Part shown: positions 13,637 through 22,292 of the stretch, one piece after another
How positions within the stretch are numbered: the stretch's first letter is position 1
Layout of the letters: every line of letters begins with the position of its first letter
NCBI GenBank assembly: GCA_039808985.1
Contig: JBDHUC010000024.1
Span: forward strand, 1-34,527
DNA length: 34,527 bases
DNA from: SXRF01 sp039808985
Lineage (GTDB): Bacteria; Pseudomonadota; Alphaproteobacteria; Rickettsiales; SXRF01
Direction: 5' to 3'
Program-made: the position numbers and the translations under genes
The notes under the pieces: model-generated
Database searches by the model: none
The model's input: only the letters and a program-made list of their open reading frames with translations
What the model was told of the DNA's origin: nothing

Positions 13637-15900
13637 CCAATAAGGAAGTGGTGGTCAGAGGTCAGGGGTCAGGAGGCTCTCTCGCCTTAAGCCTTTTGCA
13701 TATAAGCTGCTGTCTTATACCAATTGCCATATTCTCGCAGCCTGCTTTTGCCATAAGCGTTTCCGTGGGATTAAACCCCACCCCGGTCTTTACTAAAACC
13801 AGCGTAAAGCCCAAAGGCAAGATCGCAAGCAAAGATCCCGTTCTGCTTACCGCCAAACATGTTGATTACGACAAGGACAATTCCCTGGTAACGGCCACTG
13901 GCGATGTGCAGATCGTGCAGGGCGAAACCATCATGCTTGCCGATAAAGTAACTTATGACCAGGGAAAAAACACTGTAACCGCAATCGGCAATGTAAGCAT
14001 ACTTGAACCTTCAGGCAATGTTGTGTTTGCTGACAGGCTTGAATTGCAGGATAATATGAAATCAGGTGCGGTAAGCCAGTTCAAAGCACGCCTTTCTGAC
14101 AACTCGATGTTCGTAGCAAATAGCGCGAAAAAACATGACGAGAATGTAACCGAGCTTCACCAGGCAGTTTATTCACCATGCAAAGTATGCTCATCAAAGG
14201 AAGGTGGTGAAATGCCTCTTTGGCAATTGGAAGCCGACCATATTGTTATCGACACCAGGAAACAGGAAGTTACTTATAACGATGCGCTTATGGAATTTTA
14301 CGGTGTCCCGGTTTTTTACACGCCTTATTTTTCCCATCCCACGCCGGGGGCCGATAATAAAAGCGGCCTGCTGGAGCCAACATTTAAGCAATCGACCAAT
14401 CTGGGCACTGTTTATAAACAGCCAATCTATTATAGCATCGCCAAGGATAAGGATGTAACCCTTACCCCTATATACACTACTTTGGAAGGGCCGGTACTTG
14501 CCGGGGAATACCGCCAGCTTTTCGATAAAGGCTCACTTAACCTTACTGGAAGTATTACCAAGCCGCAAACCAGGGATGCGGGCGGTGCTACAGCAAAAGG
14601 CCAGGATTGGCGCGGACATTTAGACGCGCTTGGAAACTTTAATTTTGATGATAATACTGATTGGGGCTTCAATATCCGCCGCACCAGCGATGATACTTAC
14701 CTGCGCCGTTATGATTTCAGCGAAGATTCCTTGCTCACTTCAAAAATATATGCTGAAAAACGTGATTTCATGTCTGGCATATCTGGTGAAAAATCGCGCA
14801 GCTATGCAGGTGTACAGGCCCTTAAATTCGATGGCTTGACCGCTGCCGACAACGCACGTACCGCGCCGCTGGTCCTTCCACTTATGGATTTTAATTGGGA
14901 ATCAGCGCCACAGGCTTATAACAGCCGCTTTTCGCTTGACAGCAACCTAATGTCGCTAACCCGTCAGGAAGGTGCGCAAAGCAAGCGTATTTCCAATACG
15001 GCAGGCTGGAAAATACCATATATAAGCGATGACGGGCAGGTAATAGAATTTGCAACAACCGTACGCGCCGATATTTACTGGGTTAATGACCAGCCGCTTT
15101 CCGATGGGTTTCAATATGATGGCCAGACCGGGCGTATAATACCTCAGGCATCGCTGTTATGGCGCTATCCATTCATAAGCCAGTTTGAAAATGGCAATGT
15201 GCTGCTTGAGCCGATTGTAATGCTGGCTGCAAGCCCCAACAGCTCAAATTCCAATAAAATCCCCAATGAGGATTCGCAGGTTCCGGAATTCAATACCAGC
15301 AACCTGTTCAGTCCCGACCGCTACGCAGGATATGACCGCGTGGAAACTGGAACCCAGGTCAGCTACGGTGTGCGCGGCCAGGCGCAATTTGCCAATAGCC
15401 AGTATATTGACTGGTTATTTGGGCAGCATTACAGCCGTAATAATATAAGTAATTTCCCTTACACGAATAATACTGATAGCGATTTTTCCGATTATGTTGG
15501 CAAAATCGGGATATATTATGATCCTTTTTCTATAACCTACCGCACAAGGCTGGATAAAGATTCGCTGGCGTTTAATCAAAATGAAGTAAGTGGCGGATTT
15601 AATTATTACCCGGTAACGCTCAGCACTTCTTATCTGTCGTTAAAAAATGACCCTACGTTACAAAACAAGGAAGAAATAAGCGGAAGCCTGGGGGTTAATT
15701 TAACCAGGCAATGGAGCTGGGGCGTAGGCGCCACCAAAGACCTGCAGCTTGGTTCCTTAAGCAGCGCATCAACCAGCCTTACCTTCAGCAATGAATGCCT
15801 GTATGTTACAAATAGCTTTGGTAGAAATTATACGTTTGACCGTGACATTAAACCATCTACAACATACATGTTTCGTGTTTCATTCAAAAACCTGGATTAG
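13618..15900 (+). CDS. lptD: LPS-assembly outer-membrane protein LptD
   Basis: A 760-residue protein that, with LptE, inserts LPS into the outer leaflet of the outer membrane. A signal peptide core (SLALSLLHISCCLIPIAIF, cleavage near PAFA) starts about 20 residues in. An OstA/LptA-like jellyroll follows (~75-190, repeating GDVQI and GNVSI turns), with C-V-C in SPCKVCSSKEGG, then MEFYGVPVFYTPYFSHP at the start of the C-terminal beta-barrel (~220-760). The ATG at 13618 lies inside petC. The stretch before the signal core is partly a 7-bp repeat, and AGGAGG (13671-13676) has no obvious start after it, so the true start is the least certain point. It is followed by surA after 5 bp, a common pairing. 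Confidence 0.93.
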   Translation: MEKTPLANKEVVVRGQGSGGSLALSLLHISCCLIPIAIFSQPAFAISVSVGLNPTPVFTKTSVKPKGKIASKDPVLLTAKHVDYDKDNSLVTATGDVQIVQGETIMLADKVTYDQGKNTVTAIGNVSILEPSGNVVFADRLELQDNMKSGAVSQFKARLSDNSMFVANSAKKHDENVTELHQAVYSPCKVCSSKEGGEMPLWQLEADHIVIDTRKQEVTYNDALMEFYGVPVFYTPYFSHPTPGADNKSGLLEPTFKQSTNLGTVYKQPIYYSIAKDKDVTLTPIYTTLEGPVLAGEYRQLFDKGSLNLTGSITKPQTRDAGGATAKGQDWRGHLDALGNFNFDDNTDWGFNIRRTSDDTYLRRYDFSEDSLLTSKIYAEKRDFMSGISGEKSRSYAGVQALKFDGLTAADNARTAPLVLPLMDFNWESAPQAYNSRFSLDSNLMSLTRQEGAQSKRISNTAGWKIPYISDDGQVIEFATTVRADIYWVNDQPLSDGFQYDGQTGRIIPQASLLWRYPFISQFENGNVLLEPIVMLAASPNSSNSNKIPNEDSQVPEFNTSNLFSPDRYAGYDRVETGTQVSYGVRGQAQFANSQYIDWLFGQHYSRNNISNFPYTNNTDSDFSDYVGKIGIYYDPFSITYRTRLDKDSLAFNQNEVSGGFNYYPVTLSTSYLSLKNDPTLQNKEEISGSLGVNLTRQWSWGVGATKDLQLGSLSSASTSLTFSNECLYVTNSFGRNYTFDRDIKPSTTYMFRVSFKNLD
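13653..13673 (+). repeat. Three 7-bp tandem repeats in the lptD N-terminal coding region
   Basis: GGTCAGA, GGTCAGG, GGTCAGG run consecutively just downstream of the petC stop and encode the V-R-G-Q-G-S-G part of the LptD leader before its signal core. The word resembles the GTCAGAA units in the yejA signal-peptide region, so this is the third such tract at the 5' end of an exported-protein gene in this window. Confidence 0.75.
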
Positions 15901-15905
15901 TCAGC

Positions 15906-17225
15906 ATGTTTAATTCGCGCATAATTTCCTCGCTTGCTTTTACACTGTTATTATCCACTTCCTTGAATCCGCTTATAGCAAAAGAAACAAATCCTGCTGA
16001 GAAGCCGCTGAGTGGCGCCCTTAACATAGCTGCCGTGGTAAATGACAGGGCAATTTCATCCTTTGATTTGAATAACCGTGTAAAATTTGTACTGGTAACT
16101 ACAAGGATTTCCGATACGCCCGATACCATAGCAAAAATAAAACCCCAGGTTCTTCGCACTCTTATAGACGAGTCGCTGGAGCTTCAGGAAGCTGAAAAAA
16201 ATAACATAAAAGTTGATGATAAGGAAATAGCTCAGGCAATCGCTACTATCGAGGCCCAGCGCGGAATGCCTGCTGGCGGAATAGCAGCCCTGCTTAATGC
16301 CAGCCATATTCCGGAAAAAATCTTCAACGACCAGATACGCGCACAGCTATCATGGAACAAGCTGCTCGCAAAAACCATACGTCCACGTATAAAAATAAGT
16401 GACGAAGAAGTTAATCTGGCGCAGGGACATATGGTAATATCCGAGCCTGAAAATCTTTCCATAAAAGAAATGGAAATAGCTGTTATAAACCTTCCAATCG
16501 ACAGGCCGCAGCGCGAAGGCGAGGTAAGAAAACTAGCCGATAAACTATATAGTGAATTGCGTAAGGGCGCCCCATTTGAAGAAATAGCAAGGCAGTTTTC
16601 TGCTGGTGGTGATACCAAATCTTTCTGGATAAGGCCTGAGCAGCTTGACCCGACCATTGCCCAGGTGCTGCGTAAAACAAAAGAAGGGGCGATAACTGCC
16701 CCGATGCGCTCCAACACCGGCATAAGCATAATAAAGCTTGTCCATGTCCGTGCCAACAAGCCAGCGGCAGAGCCTAAAAAAGATAATCATGATTACGATA
16801 TAACCATGAAGGAAATACTTTTAAAGCTTAAGCCCACCGCCACTGAAAAAGAAGCGGATGTGCTGCTTAAAATTGGCGAGGAAGTTTCAAAAAACCCCGG
16901 GACCTGTGAAGATAAAGGCGTAGGCGGAATAAGCAATCCTGACGATTATGATATTGAAGTCAACATGCGAAATGCGGCGCTTTCAGACCTGCCTCCTGCG
17001 TTGCGCACTATTAGCGAAACCCTTAAAGTCGGGAATATATCAGTTCCTTTTGCAAGCTCGGAAGGAATCAGGCTTTATATGTTGTGCGGCAAGAAGGAAA
17101 TATCAGGCTCTAACCTTAATAACGATAAAATCAGGGAAAGCATATACCGCCAGAAATTTGAGCTGGAAGTTGAGAAATATCTGCGCAATTTAAGGCGCGA
17201 GGCTTTTATCGACATGCGAATATAA
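15906..17225 (+). CDS. surA: SurA-type periplasmic chaperone / peptidyl-prolyl isomerase
   Basis: A 439-residue protein with a signal peptide (SSLAFTLLLSTSLNPLIA). A SurA N-terminal chaperone domain follows: AAVVNDRAISSFDLNNRVKF and LRTLIDESLELQEAEKNNI. A parvulin-like domain occupies ~175-285 (LYSELRKGAPFEEIARQFSA; SNTGISIIKLVHV). A second, more degenerate parvulin-like domain (~295-400) contains two cysteines (ten residues from the end of KNPGTC, and YMLCGKK). It escorts outer-membrane proteins such as LptD, which is encoded 5 bp upstream. It is the last gene of the petA-surA run; a weak hairpin follows. Confidence 0.9.
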   Translation: MFNSRIISSLAFTLLLSTSLNPLIAKETNPAEKPLSGALNIAAVVNDRAISSFDLNNRVKFVLVTTRISDTPDTIAKIKPQVLRTLIDESLELQEAEKNNIKVDDKEIAQAIATIEAQRGMPAGGIAALLNASHIPEKIFNDQIRAQLSWNKLLAKTIRPRIKISDEEVNLAQGHMVISEPENLSIKEMEIAVINLPIDRPQREGEVRKLADKLYSELRKGAPFEEIARQFSAGGDTKSFWIRPEQLDPTIAQVLRKTKEGAITAPMRSNTGISIIKLVHVRANKPAAEPKKDNHDYDITMKEILLKLKPTATEKEADVLLKIGEEVSKNPGTCEDKGVGGISNPDDYDIEVNMRNAALSDLPPALRTISETLKVGNISVPFASSEGIRLYMLCGKKEISGSNLNNDKIRESIYRQKFELEVEKYLRNLRREAFIDMRI

Positions 17226-17280
17226 AGGAATCTTTATACGTAAATTGTTAAATATTCATGTAAAACAGTGTATTAATCTT

Positions 17281-17306
17281 AAAATCCTCCAATAATTAAG
17301 GATTTT
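17281..17306 (+). terminator. Weak hairpin after surA
   Basis: AAAATCCT (17281-17288) pairs perfectly with AGGATTTT (17299-17306) around a 10-base loop, 55 bp after surA. The T-run is only four bases. The rest of the 250-bp gap 17226-17475 is very A+T-rich. It contains a possible -35 (TTGTCA, 17378-17383) with only a poor -10 near 17403, and a long leader to the pilin start. Confidence 0.45.
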
Positions 17307-17475
17307 GTCATAAAATGTTCGCAAATCTCTAATTTACAAATGTTAGTAATTTAGATAACCTGAATTTATCTACTTTATTGTCATTAAAATAATGGCTCTA
17401 AGTAAAGTAGATTTTTTTATTCGATCACACAATAAGTTAGTGATTTTTAACAATTTAGTTTATAAGGACGTTTTT

Positions 17476-17808
17476 ATGAAAACTCAAACTAAAAGCCTTG
17501 CTACCGCATGGCAGACCTCTCTTTTGGTAATGCTTTGTGCAGTAGTTGTTATGCTTCCAGATCTAGCTTTCGCTAGCTCTGATACCGTTGTTGGTAACAT
17601 GCTTTGTACCGTTGTTACATGGTTTACCGGTAACGCTGGTAAAGGTCTTGCTACCCTCGCTATTATCGTAATCGGTATTGGTGCGTTAATGGGTAAAGTA
17701 TCCTGGGGTATGGCTATCATCGTAGGCCTTGGTATCGCGCTGATCTTCGGTGCGGCTGCGATGGTTAACAGCCTTAACACTTCTGGCTCTGGTTGCACAG
17801 CACCGTAG
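17476..17808 (+). CDS. VirB2/TrbC-family type IV secretion pilin-like protein
   Basis: A 110-residue protein from ATG 17476, chosen because AAGGA (17463-17467) is well placed; an in-frame ATG at 17392 would add an unrelated 28-residue leader. A signal peptide ends AFA33, leaving a mature product of ~77 residues with two hydrophobic segments (LATLAIIVIGIGALMG and GMAIIVGLGIALIFGAAAMV) around the short basic-polar loop KVSWG, the VirB2/TrbC layout. Cysteines C43 and C107 flank the membrane hairpin. Codons are unusually uniform (GGT, GCT, GTT, ACC), unlike neighbouring genes, which suggests high expression. No other virB gene is nearby. A strong terminator follows, so it is probably monocistronic. 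Confidence 0.85.
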   Translation: MKTQTKSLATAWQTSLLVMLCAVVVMLPDLAFASSDTVVGNMLCTVVTWFTGNAGKGLATLAIIVIGIGALMGKVSWGMAIIVGLGIALIFGAAAMVNSLNTSGSGCTAP

Positions 17809-17824
17809 TCTTAAGTTAATGTTA

Positions 17825-17862
17825 AAAAAAACCTGCCAGAGGCAACTCTGGCAGGTTTTTTA
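17825..17862 (+). terminator. Rho-independent terminator of the VirB2-like gene
   Basis: ACCTGCCAGAG (17831-17841) and CTCTGGCAGGT (17846-17856) form a perfect G+C-rich stem around a GCAA tetraloop. It is preceded by an A-run and followed by six T, so it may serve both the pilin and the convergent PEBP gene. Confidence 0.93.
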
Positions 17863-17890
17863 TTTTTGGGATTATTATTATGAAAATTTA

Positions 17891-18550
17891 TTACTTAATA
17901 AAATTGCTATAGGTTCCTACAAGTTCGCCCTTGGCAAGCGCGTGTTTTTCAATATAGCTTATAGCTTCCCTTCCTGTAGCAAACTCAGCGGCAGCAATTG
18001 AATCAACATCAAGCGCATAAACAATAAAATGATAATGGTGTAAGCGTGCATCATTGAATGGCGGGCAGGGGCCATCATATCCTAAAAATGTCTGTGCTGG
18101 TTTATCTTTTATAAAAGAGGCAAAATCATTAACCAGAGTATTTCCTAACTTTGCATCTTTGCCTTTACCTTCTTCTATCTTGTTTATATTTGCCGGGATA
18201 TTTAACAAAACCCAATGGTAAAAATTCTGCCTTGGGAAATTAGCATCAATTGTTTTACCAGGCTTATTAGCATCATCAAATTTTGCAGGGACATCTGGAT
18301 CAACAACTACTATAGCATAGGATTTGGTACCAGCTGGCGCTCCCGACCAGGATATTTCTGGGCTTATATTATCACTGTTTGTAGTTTTTCCTGACCCGTC
18401 AGGCATACAAAAAGCATATTTTTTGGCGATTGGCATATTATTGGAAATCCCAGTAGATGTGACCTCCATTTTAGTATCGCCAGCGTGTGCGCTATAACTT
18501 ATTACTAAACAAGATGTTATCAAAAAAGCCCTGGCAAAAAAACGCTTCAT
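17891..18550 (-). CDS. Secreted YbhB/YbcL-family (PEBP-like) protein
   Basis: A 219-residue protein from ATG 18550 with AGGAG upstream. The signal peptide is cleaved after SAHA (~23). The phosphatidylethanolamine-binding-protein fold is marked by ISPEISWSGAPAGTKSYAIV, the anion-site segment VVDPDVP, FYHWVLLNIP, and GYDGPCPPFNDARLHHYHF, then VYALD. The exact role of bacterial PEBP homologues is not settled. It is convergent with the pilin gene and divergent from the Fe-S scaffold gene (113-bp gap with no clear promoter seen). It appears to be a single-gene unit. Confidence 0.9.
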   Translation of the reverse strand: MKRFFARAFLITSCLVISYSAHAGDTKMEVTSTGISNNMPIAKKYAFCMPDGSGKTTNSDNISPEISWSGAPAGTKSYAIVVVDPDVPAKFDDANKPGKTIDANFPRQNFYHWVLLNIPANINKIEEGKGKDAKLGNTLVNDFASFIKDKPAQTFLGYDGPCPPFNDARLHHYHFIVYALDVDSIAAAEFATGREAISYIEKHALAKGELVGTYSNFIK

Positions 18551-18663
18551 ATATATCTCCTGGTATTGTTGTGGTTAAAAACTATGCAATAGCAATTGAA
18601 TTTCTTTCAATAAAGCCTATATAAGCTATGTTATAAATAGCAAATAAAAACACGGTAAAGATT

Positions 18664-19215
18664 ATGTTTATCCAAACTGAAGCAACGCCAAATCCACTAA
18701 CCCTAAAATTCATCCCGGGAATTCCAGTCCTGGAATCCGGCACCGCTTTTTTTACCAGCAACGAGAATGCTGCGATTTCCCCGCTTGCCGTCGAGCTTTT
18801 TAAAATAGATGGCGTAAGCGCTATATTTTTAGGAAGTGATTTCATTACCGTAACAAAAGAAGAAAGCCGGGGATGGGACGAGCTTAAAGCCCCCCTGCTT
18901 ACCGGGATAATGGATTTTTTTGTTGCGAAAAAACCAGTAATGCTTTCTTCGAAAAAAACCAATATTGAAGCAGGAAATCCTGACGATAGCGAGCTTGTAA
19001 AGCAGATACGCGAACTGATTGATACGCGTGTGCGCCCTGCGGTTGCCCAGGATGGCGGCGACATCATATTCCATAATTTTTCCGATGGTATAGTACAGCT
19101 CGAATTGCATGGCTCCTGCTCCGGCTGCCCAAGCTCAACAATTACGCTTAAAAACGGCATTGAGAATATGCTCAAGCACTACATACCCGAAGTGATCGCG
19201 GTTGAAGCCATCTAA
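18664..19215 (+). CDS. NFU1-like iron-sulfur cluster scaffold/carrier
   Basis: A 183-residue protein. The N-terminal Nfu_N domain begins MFIQTEATPNPLTLKFIPG (~1-88). The C-terminal NifU-like domain (~108-180) carries the cluster-binding C152-S-G-C155 in LHGSCSGCPSS, preceded by RPAVAQDGGDI. This mitochondrial-NFU1-like layout is common in alphaproteobacteria and delivers 4Fe-4S clusters to client proteins. It is first in a run of 12 plus-strand genes with gaps of 13 bp or less; secF follows after 13 bp. Confidence 0.93.
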   Translation: MFIQTEATPNPLTLKFIPGIPVLESGTAFFTSNENAAISPLAVELFKIDGVSAIFLGSDFITVTKEESRGWDELKAPLLTGIMDFFVAKKPVMLSSKKTNIEAGNPDDSELVKQIRELIDTRVRPAVAQDGGDIIFHNFSDGIVQLELHGSCSGCPSSTITLKNGIENMLKHYIPEVIAVEAI

Positions 19216-19228
19216 TAAAGGATAAAAA

Positions 19229-20164
19229 ATGACCCTATCGCTCTTCCCACACAAACCTACTTTTAATTTCATGGGCAAGCGCTGGATCGGCTTTGCATTA
19301 TCAATTTTTTTGAGCGTGGCATCCATCGGACTTCTCTTCACCAAGGGCCTTAACCTTGGTATTGATTTTACCGGCGGCATACTTATGGAAATCCATACTA
19401 CCCAGACAGAAGACCTGGGTAAATTGCGGGAATCGCTGGGGCACCAGGGATTTGGCGAAATTTCCCTGCAGAATATCGGCGATATAGCTGGCGGCAAAGA
19501 TATAATGATCCGCATCCAGGTTTCCGCAAGCGACGATCAGGCGGCAACCATAAATAAAGTCAAATCCATATTGCAGCAGGAAGCTCCCTCAGGCGTGGAA
19601 TACAGGAAAATTGATTATGTAGGGCCAACAGTGGGGCAGGAACTTATAGAATCAGGGATTTATGCGCTGCTTTCTGCCTTCGCCTGCATAATGCTGTATG
19701 TGTGGTTCCGCTTCGAGTGGCAATATGGTGTAGGAGCGATACTAGCCCTTGTCCATGACAGTATCCTCATCATCGGGTTTTTTTCGATAACCCAACTGGA
19801 GTTCAACCTTACCGCGATTGCTGCTATACTTACTATCGTTGGCTATTCCATCAACGATTCTGTGGTTATCTATGACCGCATCCGCGAAAACATGCGCCGT
19901 TTCAAAAAAATGTCGATTTATGATATGCTGAATATAAGCATAAACGACACCCTTTCGCGCACCGTGCTTACTGCCGCCACAACCTTGCTGGCATCAATCG
20001 CCTTGCTCATATTTGGCGGCGAGGTGATACGCTCATTTTCAGCGGCGATGGTTTTTGGCGTTATAATAGGCACTTATTCGTCGATATTTATTTCAGCCCC
20101 GACCCTTATTTACCTTAACTTACGCGCAACAACCGAATCCAAGACAGAAACCAAGCCTGCTTAA
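19229..20164 (+). CDS. secF: Protein translocase subunit SecF
   Basis: A 311-residue protein with six expected membrane helices and one periplasmic domain after the first. Signatures: GLNLGIDFTGGILMEIH, VGPTVGQELIESGIYAL, and AAILTIVGYSINDSVVIYDR followed by RENMRR. SecF works with SecD to drive late steps of Sec export using the proton-motive force. Unusually, secD is not adjacent; the gene is preceded by the Fe-S scaffold gene and followed by ribF after 10 bp. secD or a yajC-secD pair must lie elsewhere. Confidence 0.95.
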   Translation: MTLSLFPHKPTFNFMGKRWIGFALSIFLSVASIGLLFTKGLNLGIDFTGGILMEIHTTQTEDLGKLRESLGHQGFGEISLQNIGDIAGGKDIMIRIQVSASDDQAATINKVKSILQQEAPSGVEYRKIDYVGPTVGQELIESGIYALLSAFACIMLYVWFRFEWQYGVGAILALVHDSILIIGFFSITQLEFNLTAIAAILTIVGYSINDSVVIYDRIRENMRRFKKMSIYDMLNISINDTLSRTVLTAATTLLASIALLIFGGEVIRSFSAAMVFGVIIGTYSSIFISAPTLIYLNLRATTESKTETKPA

Positions 20165-20174
20165 TACGGTAAAA

Positions 20175-21119
20175 ATGGTAAAAATTTTCCGCGACCTTTC
20201 CCACGTACCTAAAGGCTATAAGAATGCCGTTATTACAGTCGGGAATTTTGATGGCTTGCATCTTGGCCACCGTGCAATAATAGCGAAGGCAAAAGATATT
20301 GCCCAGGCCAATAATGCGCCGCTGGCGCTTATGACTTTTGAACCGCACCCAAGGGAATTTTTTTCAAGGGGTAAAAATAGTTATGGTATGCGGATATATG
20401 ATTTCCGCAGCAAAATGCTTGCCATAGAATCACTGGGAGTTGAGTGCGTTTTCCTGTTGCGTTTCAATGAAAAACTCACAAGCCTGAATGCACATGATTT
20501 CATAAAAAATATTATAGTGGACGCGCTTAATGCGAAGCACATTATAACCGGAAATAATTTTTATTTCGGTCAGAACCGCCAGGGTGATAAAAATTTAATG
20601 TCACAGGAGGCAGGAAAATATGGCTTTAATTATACTGCCTTGCCGCAAATCCAGGACAATAATAACGAGTCTATTTCCTCAAGCAATATCCGCAATTCGC
20701 TTAAACATGGCGATATGAATAAAATATCGGAATTGCTTGGCCGCAATTATCATATATCCGGGCGCATAAAACATGGCGAGGGCAGGGGGCATAAGCTGGG
20801 TTTTCCTACGGCCAATATAGAGCTTGGTAAATTATTCCTGCCGCGTTATGGGGTATATGCGGTGCGTGCTCAAATTGAAGGGGATGATAAAATTTATAAT
20901 GCAGTTGCCAACCTTGGCGTTAAACCAACATTTGGGATAAGCTCACCGCTTCTTGAAGTTCATTTATTTGATACGAAGCAGGATATGTATGGTAAAAGAT
21001 TATGTATTGAATTTATAGATTTTATCCGCGAGGAAAAGAAATTCGAGTCCATGGATACCCTTAAAAAACAGATTGAATCCGATTGTGAAATTGCAAAACA
21101 AATTACAGGCAATATATGA
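20175..21119 (+). CDS. ribF: Bifunctional riboflavin kinase / FAD synthetase
   Basis: A 314-residue protein. The N-terminal adenylyltransferase domain starts TVGNFDGLHLGHRAII (G-x-FDG-x-H-x-GH nucleotide site) with TFEPHPREFF. The segment ISSSNIRNSLKHGDM is the I-S-S-T-x-I-R equivalent. The C-terminal riboflavin kinase domain holds GEGRGHKLGFPTANIEL (the PTAN motif) and NLGVKPTFG. It makes FMN and FAD. It overlaps lspA by 4 bp, matching the common ribF-lspA order. Confidence 0.96.
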   Translation: MVKIFRDLSHVPKGYKNAVITVGNFDGLHLGHRAIIAKAKDIAQANNAPLALMTFEPHPREFFSRGKNSYGMRIYDFRSKMLAIESLGVECVFLLRFNEKLTSLNAHDFIKNIIVDALNAKHIITGNNFYFGQNRQGDKNLMSQEAGKYGFNYTALPQIQDNNNESISSSNIRNSLKHGDMNKISELLGRNYHISGRIKHGEGRGHKLGFPTANIELGKLFLPRYGVYAVRAQIEGDDKIYNAVANLGVKPTFGISSPLLEVHLFDTKQDMYGKRLCIEFIDFIREEKKFESMDTLKKQIESDCEIAKQITGNI

Positions 21120-21604
21120 AAAAAAGAACCACTGTAATAATTTCACTTGCCTGCGCAGTTGCTGTTTTCGCGCTGGACCAGATAAGCAAGCATCTTATTC
21201 TTGAATATCCGGGGCTTTCGGGACTTAATCATGTTGAAATACTCCCGTTTTTCAACCTTGTCCTGGTTATGAACCGCGGTGTTAGCTTTGGTATGTTTGC
21301 GGGCCACAACCAGCCGGTGATAATAATAATAATATCGCTTATTATATTATCAATACTAGCTCTGTGGTTATGGCGTAATTCTTCTTTGGTGGTCGCTATT
21401 GGCATCGGCACAATCATCGGAGGCGCGGCTGGCAACATCTGCGACCGCATCCGCTTTGGCGCAGTCGTTGATTTCCTTGATTTTCATATTGAAACCCTGC
21501 ATTGGCCCGCTTTTAACATTGCCGATAGTTTTGTCTTCATAGGTGTTGTAGTTTTATGCATTTATAGTATGTTCTTTGAGAAAAAAAATCAGACTGGGGA
21601 ATAG
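21116..21604 (+). CDS. lspA: Lipoprotein signal peptidase (signal peptidase II)
   Basis: A 162-residue protein with four membrane helices. It removes signal peptides from diacylglyceryl-modified prolipoproteins. Conserved regions: FALDQISKHLI, NRGVSFGMF, GGAAGNICDRIRFGAVVDFLDF and WPAFNIADSFVFIGV. The invariant aspartates correspond to D110, D119 and D137. It overlaps ribF by 4 bp and is followed after 4 bp by a lipoprotein gene that would be one of its substrates. Confidence 0.96.
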   Translation: MKKRTTVIISLACAVAVFALDQISKHLILEYPGLSGLNHVEILPFFNLVLVMNRGVSFGMFAGHNQPVIIIIISLIILSILALWLWRNSSLVVAIGIGTIIGGAAGNICDRIRFGAVVDFLDFHIETLHWPAFNIADSFVFIGVVVLCIYSMFFEKKNQTGE

Positions 21605-21608
21605 CCTT

Positions 21609-22283
21609 ATGAAACTTCCTGCACGTATGCTGTTTACAACCTGCGCCTTGCTTGCCCTTAGCGCATGTGGCAACGGGACAGTTAAAGAAACTCTGGGCCT
21701 TAGCCGTAAAGCACCCGATGAATTCAAGGTGGTTGCCCGTCCGCCGCTTTCTGTGCCGCCGCAATTCAATTTACGCCCGCCTTCCAGCACTGCGGAATCG
21801 CCTATTATAGTTCCGGCAGACAAACAGGTAAAATCCATCATAACCGGAACTCCGGTAAAAGGCGGTGACAACAGCTTTGACCTGAGTGAAGGCAGCGCTG
21901 ATACCGCTGTTATGCCTGTAGAAACAACTTCCCTTGATTCAGCAGCAAACAAAAAGAATAAAAAATCATCATCTGCTGCCAGCAGTGACAACAGTTCCAG
22001 CGAATCGCAATTCATGAAAAATATCGGGGCTGACCGGGCCGATCCGAAAGTGCGAGATGAGCTTATCCAGCAAAAAATAGCTGCGCAGGAAAAGAAAGAA
22101 GAATCAAGCTGGTGGAGTGGCTTTACCGGAGCTACCGAGAAAAAGGAAACCATGGTGGACGCGAAGGCTGAAGCCAAACGTATCCAGGATAACAAAGCCT
22201 CAAGCAAGCCAGTGACCGATGGGCAGACCCCTGAAATAAAAGATAAGGATCACGGAATCCTGGGCAATATCTTCGGCTGGTAA
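21609..22283 (+). CDS. Outer-membrane lipoprotein, BamF/DUF3035-like
   Basis: A 224-residue protein from ATG 21609; an in-frame TTG at 21576 lies inside lspA and would spoil the signal peptide. The lipobox is LSAC (FTTCALLALSACGNG), so C21 should be lipidated. The following SRKAPDEFKVVARPPLSVPP and FNLRPP match the DUF3035 lipoproteins found next to lspA in alphaproteobacteria, which have been linked to the BAM complex as BamF. The C-terminal half is low-complexity, rich in K, S, D and E, with a conserved-looking SSWWSGF segment. The BAM role is from the family, not shown by this sequence. Confidence 0.8.
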   Translation: MKLPARMLFTTCALLALSACGNGTVKETLGLSRKAPDEFKVVARPPLSVPPQFNLRPPSSTAESPIIVPADKQVKSIITGTPVKGGDNSFDLSEGSADTAVMPVETTSLDSAANKKNKKSSSAASSDNSSSESQFMKNIGADRADPKVRDELIQQKIAAQEKKEESSWWSGFTGATEKKETMVDAKAEAKRIQDNKASSKPVTDGQTPEIKDKDHGILGNIFGW

Positions 22284-22292
22284 CTATCTGCT

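Noticed and set aside
17392..17475. Upstream ATG extension of the VirB2-like pilin
   Set aside because: The extra 28 residues precede a good signal peptide, and a Shine-Dalgarno site is placed for ATG 17476.
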